Origin: CAWCDJ01 sp963778675
GTDB taxonomy: Bacteria; Acidobacteriota; Terriglobia; Bryobacterales; Bryobacteraceae
Length of the DNA: 64,000 bases
Direction: 5' to 3'
Assembly: GCA_963778675.1 (NCBI GenBank)
Contig: CAVZVI010000010.1
Location: 248,001-312,000 of the forward strand
The notes beneath the pieces were generated by a model that made no database searches, was not told the DNA's origin, and saw only the letters and a list, made by a program, of their open reading frames with translations. Below, one piece after another: positions 9,801 to 16,070 of this stretch. Each line of letters starts with the position of its first letter. Within the stretch, counting starts at the first letter, position 1. The translations under genes were made by a program, and so were the position numbers.

Positions 9801-10075
9801 CCCTGGCGCGCTTCATGCGCGAGGTGGTGACCTCGGGGACGGGGCGGCGGGCCGCGGCGGCGGCGCTCCCGATCGCCGGAAAGACCGGCACGGCGGAGCT
9901 GGCGGATGCGCCGTCTCACGCCTGGTTTATCGGGTTCGCGCCGTATGGCGGGACGCGGCGCAAGATCGCTTTCGCGGTACTGGTGGAAAATGGAGTCTAC
10001 GGCGGCACGGCCGCGGCGCCCGCGGCGGCGGAGATCGTCGACGCGGCCGCGAAGCTGGGGCTGATCCAACCATGA
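6869..10075 (+). CDS. SEDS peptidoglycan glycosyltransferase (RodA/FtsW) fused to a class B PBP transpeptidase
   Basis: One open frame of 1068 residues carries both peptidoglycan synthesis activities. Residues ~25-530 are a polytopic SEDS domain with the hallmark loop AHTDLILSALGEEWGF; D428 matches the catalytic Asp known for RodA/FtsW. A further membrane segment (~536-556) anchors the PBP part. That part holds a pedestal region (IPKGTVYDRNGLPLATS) and the transpeptidase domain with all three motifs: S813-T-F-K816, S878-C-N880 and K1005-T-G1007. SEDS enzymes and class B PBPs normally work as separate paired proteins; here stoichiometry is fixed at 1:1. No frameshift or stop separates the halves, so the fusion is not an assembly artefact of joined frames. 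Its operon mates are kinases, a phosphatase and FHA proteins. Confidence 0.96.
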   Translation: MAVTKSRAADRAEVRRVPGRSGGWRVAELGWLLTAALLVGAGLYLVYQAKAPVLAQAGEGLTSKTLLNLNDLGAREDLLPALRIIPDSRQRQEIARKIYYLSGGLSNVGRIRPDLTGDQFRQLKPLFVVRRPEQFQHAFFLWVGLFFAAYLLTHLWWSVRGFRGDPAFLPAILLLTGAGLILMISLRDPVRDNLLFVDFAQGVVGGSIVLAVASMLDFERLFGKLSFVPLLASFSLSVLLVLFGYGPGTSDAKVNLFGFQPVELIRVLLVLFLAGYFAQRWDVLRHARETRPGLAALTRRFDIPPVEFTLPVLVSVVLALAFFFLQKDMGPALVFACLFLILYGIARGSALVPAAGLLLLAGGFVAGYFIGIPQTVGERVSMWLSPWDNLVHGGDQLAQSLWAFATGGVSGMGIGLGDPQLVPAAHTDLILSALGEEWGFLGVAAVFLLYALIVWRSIRVALRARTDYEFFLGAGLASATAVQILLIAGGALGVLPLTGVVTPFLSYGRTSMLANFLVIAILLSISSRPGSEERTLPFRLPVRAVGLVFAAGGAVVLAKAAWVQVARDQAVMGAGTLVVQADGARRYQYNPRFQDVMREIPKGTVYDRNGLPLATSNWEELAKHRAEYQQLGIDIDRACPRGDSRYYPLGALTFDLLGDLRTRLRWGASNTSFVERDSARRLRGYDDRPTLVEVKNPKTGAKERVLRYDYRELVPLLRHRDDPGNPAVRRVLDRPRDLRMSIDARLQVKVAEILRLQLQHAGKTRGSAVVMDSGTGDLLAAVSYPLPPDGAPAAADQGAYLDRARYGLYPPGSTFKIVTAMAALRKDAQLTQKTYECIRLPDGRVGNYIKGSRRPIRDDVQDSVPHGTVNMERGIVVSCNAYFAQLGTYEVGAGPLFDTASLLGIATAAPNTAAQLRKALPQASYGQGQVVASPFQMARVAATVANGGLMPQGRWITDETNPRNSPPEAVLPPGDDQTLARFMREVVTSGTGRRAAAAALPIAGKTGTAELADAPSHAWFIGFAPYGGTRRKIAFAVLVENGVYGGTAAAPAAAEIVDAAAKLGLIQP

Positions 10076-10833
10076 GCCTGTTTTCGGAAATCGAGAAATC
10101 CATCGAGCGCGGCTTCCGCCGCTGGTCGGACAAGATGTTCGGCGCGGCGCAGGCCGACGAGCTGCTGCTGGTGCACCGCGCGATTTTGGAGCAGATCGAA
10201 GGCAAGGTGCAGACCGTGGGGCGCGGCCGCCGCGTGTTTCCGTATGCGCGCGTCGCGGTGACCCTGGTGTCGGCCGATGCAGACCGCCGCGCGCTTTACC
10301 AGACGGCCTTCGGCGAGCGCCTGGAAGCCGATATCCGCGAGACGCTGAATGCGGCTCAATGCGAGATGCCGCGCGGATTCGGCGTGGATGTCGAAACCGC
10401 CGAAACCGGCGACGGGCCGTTCGAGATCGAGTACCGGGTGGAGGCGCCCAAGGCCGTCCGCGATCTGCCCCCGGCGCGCCTGGTGGTGGTTCGCGGCAAA
10501 ACCGGCCAGGCCGAATACGTGCTGGAGAAGCCGCGGATCAATATCGGCCGCATGGCCGAGTTGACCGACGCGGAGCAGCGCGTCGTGCGCCGCAACGACG
10601 TGGTGTTCGAGGAAGGCGGCGACGAGGCCAACGCCACGGTGTCGCGGAAGCACGCGCACATCCGCCTGGACGATGGCGATTACCGCATCTGCGACGACGA
10701 GAGCGAGTTCGGCACCCGCGTGTTTCGCGACGGCCGTCCGGTGGATGTCCCTTCGGGAAACCGGCGCGGCGAGAAGCTCCGGCCGGGAGACGAGATCTAC
10801 CTCGGGCGTGCCTGCCTGCGTTTCGAGCGATAG
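10072..10833 (+). CDS. FhaA-like protein (DUF3662 plus FHA domain)
   Basis: This 253-residue protein closely follows the mycobacterial FhaA plan. The N-terminal FhaA domain spans ~1-125 (FSEIEKSIERGFRRWSDKMFG, IEGKVQTVGRGRRVFPYARVAVTL) and a C-terminal FHA domain spans ~140-253 (INIGRMAEL, ATVSRKHAHIRL, ESEFGTRVFRDG, GDEIYLG). FhaA in mycobacteria binds phosphorylated cell-wall factors and tunes peptidoglycan synthesis; the same role is inferred here. It overlaps the SEDS-PBP stop by 4 bases and is the last gene of the overlapping series. Confidence 0.92.
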   Translation: MSLFSEIEKSIERGFRRWSDKMFGAAQADELLLVHRAILEQIEGKVQTVGRGRRVFPYARVAVTLVSADADRRALYQTAFGERLEADIRETLNAAQCEMPRGFGVDVETAETGDGPFEIEYRVEAPKAVRDLPPARLVVVRGKTGQAEYVLEKPRINIGRMAELTDAEQRVVRRNDVVFEEGGDEANATVSRKHAHIRLDDGDYRICDDESEFGTRVFRDGRPVDVPSGNRRGEKLRPGDEIYLGRACLRFER

Positions 10834-10844
10834 GCGCGCGGCGT

Positions 10845-10850
10845 TACAAT
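10845..10850 (+). promoter_or_regulatory. Putative -10 box (TACAAT) of the M1 peptidase gene
   Basis: TACAAT ends 13 bases before the ATG at 10864. It overlaps an in-frame upstream ATG at 10849, which argues that 10864, the start of a clear signal peptide, is the real start. Confidence 0.5.
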
Positions 10851-10863
10851 GGCGCCATCCGCC

Positions 10864-13380
10864 ATGAGATTTGTCTTTATCCCCCTTCTTCTCCTCGGGC
10901 AGGCACTTTTTGCCCAGAATCCTTATAACGAAATACCCGAATACGCGCGCAGCCGGACCTTCGACCTGCAGCACCTCAAGCTGGAACTGGCCTTCGACCT
11001 TCCCCACCGCGAGTTGCTCGGCACGGCCACGCTGCGTCTGGCGCCGCTCGCGGGCGATTTGCGGGAGGTGGCGCTCGACAGCGCCGGGCTTAACATCGAG
11101 AGCATCACCGAAGCCGGCCGCAAACTGGATTTCCGCACCACAGACCAGAAGCTCTTCATCACTCTGAACCGGCAGTATGCCGCCGGCACGCCGGTCGAAT
11201 TCGTCATACGCTATACCGCCCGGCCGCAACGCGGGCTGTTCTTTGTCTTTCCGGACAAGCACCACCCGAACCGGCCGAAGCAGATTTGGGCCGACGGCGA
11301 CACCGCCGGCGGCAACAACCGCTACTGGTTTCCGGGCTATGACTTCCCCAACGACAAGACCACTACCGAAATGCTGGTGACCGTGCCTGCGGGATGGAAA
11401 GTAATCTCCAACGGGAGGCTGGCGGGCGAGAAGGAAAACACCGGCGCCGGCACTGTGACCTTCCACTGGGTCGAGGAGAAGCCGATGTCCACCTACCTGG
11501 TTTCGCTGGTCGCCGGAGAGTTCGACGAGCGCACGGAGAACTGGAAGGTGCCGGTGGAGTACTTCGTGCCCCGCGGTATGGGTGGCGATATCGAGCGCAC
11601 GTTCGGCCGGACCACCCAGATGCTCGAGTTCTTCTCCGAGCACATCGCCCCTTACCCCTGGCCGAAATACTCGCAGGCGGCCGTAGACACCTTCGGCGGC
11701 GGCATGGAGAACACGAGCGCGACCACGCTCGGAGCCAGCGCCCTGGTGGATTCGGGCGATCTCGAAGACCGGCGGCTTCGCGCCGACGGCCTGATCTCCC
11801 ACGAGATGTCCCACCAGTGGTTCGGCGATCTGGTGACCTGCGCCGACTGGCGGCACGCCTGGCTGAACGAGGGCTTCGCCACCTATTTCGCCGCGCTCTG
11901 GCAGGAGCACGCCGAGGGGCGCGACCTCTTCGACTGGAATGAACTGCGGGCCGAGCGCACCATCACCGGTTCCCCGGCGCGCGTGGCCGTGGTGCCGCGG
12001 GAGGGCGAGGGCGGCCGCGCCGCCTACGCAATGATCTACAGCAAGGGCGGCTGGACCCTGCACATGGTGCGCGGTCAGCTCGGGGACGCGCGCTTCTGGC
12101 AGGCCATCCAGCACTATGCGCGCAAGTTCAGTTACCAGACCGCCACCACCAGCGATTTCGAGGAGGCCATCAGCGAGGCGACCGGCCAGGACCTGGAATG
12201 GCTTTTCGACCAGTACGTCTACAAGCCCGGAAACCCACAATTCCAAGTGGCGTGGGATTACGATTCCACCAACAGCCTGCTGCACGTTTCGGTCAAACAG
12301 ACTCAGAAGATCGATGGCAAGCCCGCGCCTTTCCGGGTGCCGGTCGAGATCGAAACGCTGGGAGGCGCCGGAGCCGAGACCTTCCGGTTCCAGGCCGGCC
12401 GGGATGCCGAGGACCTCTATTTCCCGCTCCGTTTGAGACCCCGCACGGTGCTGTTCGATCCGCGAGATATCATCCTCAAAACAGTCGATTTCCGGAAGCC
12501 GGCCGGGGAATGGATCTGGCAGTTGCAGAATGCTCCGCGGGCTTTGAACCGCGAGGAAGCGGCCGCGTCGCTGGGCGCGATGGGCGGGCCGGAGGTGGTG
12601 GAGGCGCTGAGCCATGCGGCGGCGTCCGATGGCTTTTACGGCGTGCGCGTGGAGGCGGTGGAAGCGCTCGGCAGAATTCGCTCGGAAGCCTCGCGTCCCG
12701 CCCTGCTGCAGTTGCTTTCGGCGGAACGATTCGAGGTGCGGGAGGCCGCCGCCGGCGCGCTGGGAGGCCTGAAGGCGGATCCTTCCACCACAAGCCGCCT
12801 GCTCGAAGTGGCGCGGAGCGACAAGGCCGGCACGGTCCGCCGCGCGGCGCTGGTGGCTGCTGCGCATTTCCATCCCGGGCTGGATACCCTCAAGCCGTTC
12901 CTGGCCACCGCGGTGCCGGGCACCGTCCGCGCGGCCGCGGTCGAGGCTGTGGCGAAAAGCGATGACGAAGCAGCGGTGCCGGTGCTCCTGCGGCTTACCG
13001 AAGACCCGGACGACCCGGTGCGGACGGCTGCGCTGCGGGGTCTTGGCGGTCTCGGCAAAGGGAAAACTGCCGTCACGGATCGCCTGACGGAGGCGCTCAA
13101 CGACCCGGAGAAGGGCGACCGCATGGCTGCCGTTGCCGGGTTAGAGATTCGCCGCGACCCCTCCACCGTGGAGGCGCTCGAACACTTTGCGGCCACCGAA
13201 CCGCTTCCGAATATTGCCGCGGCGGCACGCCGGGCCGCCGAATCGATCCGGTCGGCATCGGCCGCCAAACCGGCGTCCGGTCCGGCAGCAGATCTTTCCG
13301 GATTGCGCGCGAGGGTGGCCGACTTGGAAAAAGAGAACAGCGAACTGAAGGCGCGGCTCGATCGCCTGGAAAAGCGGTGA
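10864..13380 (+). CDS. Secreted M1-family zinc aminopeptidase with C-terminal HEAT repeats and coiled coil
   Basis: The start at 10864 begins a signal peptide (MRFVFIPLLLLGQALFA). The M1 fold shows the exopeptidase motif as GGMEN and the zinc site H313-E-M-S-H317 with E336 in NEGFAT, so it should cleave N-terminal residues from peptides. After the catalytic and beta domains (to ~550), residues ~560-790 form HEAT-like helical repeats (ALGAMGGPEVVEALSHAA, VRVEAVEALGRI, VREAAAGALGGL, and more). The protein ends in a 30-residue coiled coil (ARVADLEKENSELKARL). The helical tail is longer than in standard M1 enzymes and may bind partners. It stands alone after the envelope locus. Confidence 0.93.
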   Translation: MRFVFIPLLLLGQALFAQNPYNEIPEYARSRTFDLQHLKLELAFDLPHRELLGTATLRLAPLAGDLREVALDSAGLNIESITEAGRKLDFRTTDQKLFITLNRQYAAGTPVEFVIRYTARPQRGLFFVFPDKHHPNRPKQIWADGDTAGGNNRYWFPGYDFPNDKTTTEMLVTVPAGWKVISNGRLAGEKENTGAGTVTFHWVEEKPMSTYLVSLVAGEFDERTENWKVPVEYFVPRGMGGDIERTFGRTTQMLEFFSEHIAPYPWPKYSQAAVDTFGGGMENTSATTLGASALVDSGDLEDRRLRADGLISHEMSHQWFGDLVTCADWRHAWLNEGFATYFAALWQEHAEGRDLFDWNELRAERTITGSPARVAVVPREGEGGRAAYAMIYSKGGWTLHMVRGQLGDARFWQAIQHYARKFSYQTATTSDFEEAISEATGQDLEWLFDQYVYKPGNPQFQVAWDYDSTNSLLHVSVKQTQKIDGKPAPFRVPVEIETLGGAGAETFRFQAGRDAEDLYFPLRLRPRTVLFDPRDIILKTVDFRKPAGEWIWQLQNAPRALNREEAAASLGAMGGPEVVEALSHAAASDGFYGVRVEAVEALGRIRSEASRPALLQLLSAERFEVREAAAGALGGLKADPSTTSRLLEVARSDKAGTVRRAALVAAAHFHPGLDTLKPFLATAVPGTVRAAAVEAVAKSDDEAAVPVLLRLTEDPDDPVRTAALRGLGGLGKGKTAVTDRLTEALNDPEKGDRMAAVAGLEIRRDPSTVEALEHFAATEPLPNIAAAARRAAESIRSASAAKPASGPAADLSGLRARVADLEKENSELKARLDRLEKR

Positions 13381-13387
13381 TCTGCCG

Positions 13388-13825
13388 TCAGGCGCAATAG
13401 TCCGCGTGCCGGACCACTTCGACCGTGTACTCGGTCTCCCCGGGAACCCAGGAGACGGCCAGCGTGTCGCCGCGTTTCAGTGGGATTCCGAGCGGCTGGA
13501 TGATCTCGGTCTCCATTCCGCAGTTGGTATAAATGGCCCGGCCCGAGACGCAATACCACTCGACTGCGCGGTGGATGCCATCGGCGACGGCCTGGCAACT
13601 GGCTGCGATCAGCGCCGCCAGCCAGACGGGGACCGGTTCGCCAAGGTCGATCCGGCGGGAGAGATACCCCGCCGGGCGGGAGGCCGGCAGTCCCGGCCTC
13701 CCGGTTAGGGACACGCACGACAACGCCTGGTCGCTCCTGTTTGGCCCATTGATCGGGCTCTGGTTAGGCGAGGCGGCAGCGGCCCCTGACCCTCCGAGAT
13801 CCGTATTTCGTCCACCGACAGTCAT
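13388..13825 (-). CDS. Hypothetical protein
   Basis: This is an open frame of about 145 residues downstream of, and co-directional with, the subtilase gene. I do not recognise it. It has one hydrophobic stretch (VPVWLAALIAA) and four cysteines in the C-terminal part (WYCVSG, YTNCGM, ADYCA among them). The last 60 residues look like a small beta domain (PLKRGDTLAVSWVPGETEYTVEVV). The N-terminal third has low-complexity composition, so the start is uncertain; an ATG at 13825 or a later one is possible. Confidence 0.45.
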   Translation of the reverse strand: MTVGGRNTDLGGSGAAAASPNQSPINGPNRSDQALSCVSLTGRPGLPASRPAGYLSRRIDLGEPVPVWLAALIAASCQAVADGIHRAVEWYCVSGRAIYTNCGMETEIIQPLGIPLKRGDTLAVSWVPGETEYTVEVVRHADYCA

Positions 13826-13871
13826 AGACAATGTTGGTTCGTGCCTTATTGCCTGGAAGCGCGCGCGGCGG

Positions 13872-15209
13872 TCAATGGCCGGCGACGCGTGACTCGTAAT
13901 CGCAGGCTTGGACCAGGTTGAGCCGCCCGGCCCCCAGCCCCTGTCCCGGTAACGGCTGAGCTTGAGTCAGCGCCTGCGTCGCCTGTCCGATGCGCAGATT
14001 CGAATTCATTTGCAGCAACAGGGCTGCCGCTCCCGATACCAGGGGCGTACTGAACGAGGTCCCCCAGCCGGAAGCGTAGTGGTTCTGCGGGTAGGTAGTA
14101 ATAATGGCCTCTCCCGGCGCGGCCAGGGTTACGTCACTCCCGTAGTTGGAGAAGGTGCTGCGCACATCGGTGTTCGCCGTCGAACCCACCCCGATCGTCT
14201 GGCTGTACGCGGCGGGGTACACATTCACCTGCTGTCCGTCATTGCCGGCGGACGATACGCAGATGACGTTGTGGGAAGTTGCATAGGTGATGGCCTTACG
14301 CAGTTCCGGCGAATCCTGCCCGCTGCTGAAGCTCATGCTAATGACGTTTGCGCCGTGATCCACCGCGTAGTAGACGGCGGAGATCACGTCCGAAAGATTA
14401 GCCGATCCGCTGCTCGTAAACGCCTTGAGCGGCAGAATCCGCGCCGTCGGAGCCACCAGGTGAATCAAGCCTGCGACCATCGTGCCGTGGCCGAATGCCG
14501 GTGGCAAGCCGCTGTCCAGGATGGGAGTCGTGTCCTGGTCGAGGATGGGAGTCGTGTCCTGGTTGAGAACGATCGTCGATCCGTTATCGAGAATCGGGGT
14601 CGTGTCCTGATCCAGAATCGGAGTCGTGTCCTGATTGAGATCCGCCAGTTCCGAGCCGCCGGGCGTATCCCGCGTGAAATCCCAGCCGGGCAGCAGGGCG
14701 CCGGCCAGAGCGGGATGCGTGGCATCCACGCCGGTATCGATCGTGGCGACCACTCCCGCGCCGGTCGCGTACCGGTGGGAAGTGTCTACGCCGATCAAAG
14801 TTGCCGCGGGCTGCCCGACATAGGAGGCCCAGGCAGGCGAACCGAAATACGTCACATAGGTTTTCGGATCGACGAGAGGCGGTAGTTTCGGGAGTGCCGC
14901 GGGCGGGACCGAGGCCGGTGCGGACACCGGCAATCCGATCGGGTTATTGGGCTCGATCGATTGAATCGCCGGATCGTGCTGAAGCAACTGTGCGATGAAC
15001 GAACCCAACGGTCCCGAGGGTAGGTGAACGACAAAAACGCCCGAACCGGAACCTTGCAGCGCCCGGCCCACCCAGGCTCCGGCATACTTGGCAAGGACAC
15101 CGTTAACGGCCGAGGGATTCACCCGGATGATATATTGCTCGTCCGCAAGCGAGGGCAGAGCAAGGGCTAGAAATAAAACACCTGCGCGTACAAGGCTTTT
15201 GGATGTCAT
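13872..15209 (-). CDS. Secreted subtilisin-like serine protease (S8) with a tandem-repeat insert
   Basis: This is a 445-residue subtilase with signal peptide (VRAGVLFLALALPSLA) and a propeptide-like region to ~110. The catalytic triad is intact: D158 (VATIDTGVD), H241 (FGHGTMVAG) and S385 (GTSFSTP). SAGNDG supplies the oxyanion Asn. Between Asp and His lies a 42-residue insert made of QDTTPILD units (DNA 14514-14639), which the fold does not need. The gene starts 15 bases after the zinc-motif protein's stop on the same strand, so it is likely in one transcript. It may act outside the cell or in the periplasm on proteins whose peptides the upstream importer could take up; that link is inference. 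Confidence 0.94.
   Translation of the reverse strand: MTSKSLVRAGVLFLALALPSLADEQYIIRVNPSAVNGVLAKYAGAWVGRALQGSGSGVFVVHLPSGPLGSFIAQLLQHDPAIQSIEPNNPIGLPVSAPASVPPAALPKLPPLVDPKTYVTYFGSPAWASYVGQPAATLIGVDTSHRYATGAGVVATIDTGVDATHPALAGALLPGWDFTRDTPGGSELADLNQDTTPILDQDTTPILDNGSTIVLNQDTTPILDQDTTPILDSGLPPAFGHGTMVAGLIHLVAPTARILPLKAFTSSGSANLSDVISAVYYAVDHGANVISMSFSSGQDSPELRKAITYATSHNVICVSSAGNDGQQVNVYPAAYSQTIGVGSTANTDVRSTFSNYGSDVTLAAPGEAIITTYPQNHYASGWGTSFSTPLVSGAAALLLQMNSNLRIGQATQALTQAQPLPGQGLGAGRLNLVQACDYESRVAGH
14514..14639 (-). repeat. Tandem repeat inside the subtilase gene (QDTTPILD units)
   Basis: Four 24-base units each encode QDTTPILD: two adjacent (14514-14561), a 24-base divergent spacer encoding NGSTIVLN, then two more (14586-14633). 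The copies differ at third positions, so they are not recent exact duplications. The repeat is in frame with the protease. Confidence 0.9.
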
Positions 15210-15223
15210 GGGTCGTCTCCCGG

Positions 15224-15964
15224 TTAGTCCTGGTCGGTCCGAGGCCTTTTCCTGCCGGCCGGCGGATCCAACTTAAGGCGTTCCGTGCCCGCGGGTCTAT
15301 CGGCTGCAAACCGCTTCAGCTGTACCTGGATGCACTTGGAACCCGCGTCCAGATATACGCAGAGGTGTAGCCGGCCCTGCTGTTCATACTCCATCTGGAA
15401 TTCGCCGAACTGGTTGCTCCGGGTCTCCGCCACCACCAGGCGACCCGATTTCAGGCAGACCGGAACATCCGACATGCGCTGCTCGGGAAGGGTGTGGTTG
15501 GAAATCTGGCCAATGACGGCGGCTCGCGCGGACCGCAGTTCGGGTTCGATCCGCAGGTCCAGAGAGCAATCTCCCGCCCGATAGAGTCCCTGCCATCCGA
15601 CCTGCCAGGTGGCGCGCAGGCCCGCCGGCGCGGGGGCCAGAAAGCTGTCGAAGATCAGTTCTACGGGAATCCGGAACACCCGTTTCGGCCGGGTTGGTAC
15701 CTGAACGGGGAAAATACGATATGCCTGGTGCAATACCGTGTCCGGGACAGCGCACGAGGCCATGGAGCGGCACACGCCGCTCAGTTCCGTGAAGAAATCG
15801 GCGAAGGGGCCGCATTCCGAACACCCCAATTCGAGATGGTTCCGCATGGCGGAACTCTCCCGTTCATCCGCGAGACCCCGTGCAAAGTCCACCCATCGGT
15901 CGATTTCGTAATGCCGGGCCGGGTCTTCCCCAGTCCGGCTCATTGGATCGTGGCGATCTACCAT
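15224..15964 (-). CDS. Regulator-like protein with CxxC zinc motif and carboxypeptidase-regulatory-like C-terminus
   Basis: This is a protein of about 246 residues that I cannot assign firmly. Residues ~35-55 hold HLELGCSECG, close to the HX3CX2C zinc site of anti-sigma factors but with one extra residue before the first Cys. No membrane segment is visible. The C-terminal half is beta-rich and ends in a stretch like the carboxypeptidase-regulatory fold (LVVAETRSNQFGEFQMEY). It lies between the CHAT protease gene and the subtilase gene, 14 bases from the latter. Position and motif suggest control of the ECF factor encoded upstream, but this is inference. The start at 15964 was chosen because the frame upstream lies in a promoter-like, non-coding stretch. 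Confidence 0.6.
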   Translation of the reverse strand: MVDRHDPMSRTGEDPARHYEIDRWVDFARGLADERESSAMRNHLELGCSECGPFADFFTELSGVCRSMASCAVPDTVLHQAYRIFPVQVPTRPKRVFRIPVELIFDSFLAPAPAGLRATWQVGWQGLYRAGDCSLDLRIEPELRSARAAVIGQISNHTLPEQRMSDVPVCLKSGRLVVAETRSNQFGEFQMEYEQQGRLHLCVYLDAGSKCIQVQLKRFAADRPAGTERLKLDPPAGRKRPRTDQD

Positions 15965-16070
15965 GCTTGTATCCTTCCAGACATAATGGGTAGCCGCCCG
16001 GCCCGGAAAGTATAGGGATCTGGAATTTTTCATCACCCCCGGACCAATTAGGAATACTAGTACCGCTTTG

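Noticed and set aside
14514..14639. Short direct repeats that might suggest a CRISPR-like or regulatory array.
   Set aside because: Units are 24 bases, adjacent without unique spacers, and lie in frame inside an intact protease gene.
16053..16063. The 11-mer AATACTAGTAC before the zinc-motif gene, repeated at 21137-21147, as a possible shared ECF promoter element.
   Set aside because: The second copy is inside the coding region of the binding protein, and chance sharing of some 11-mer within 64 kb is expected.
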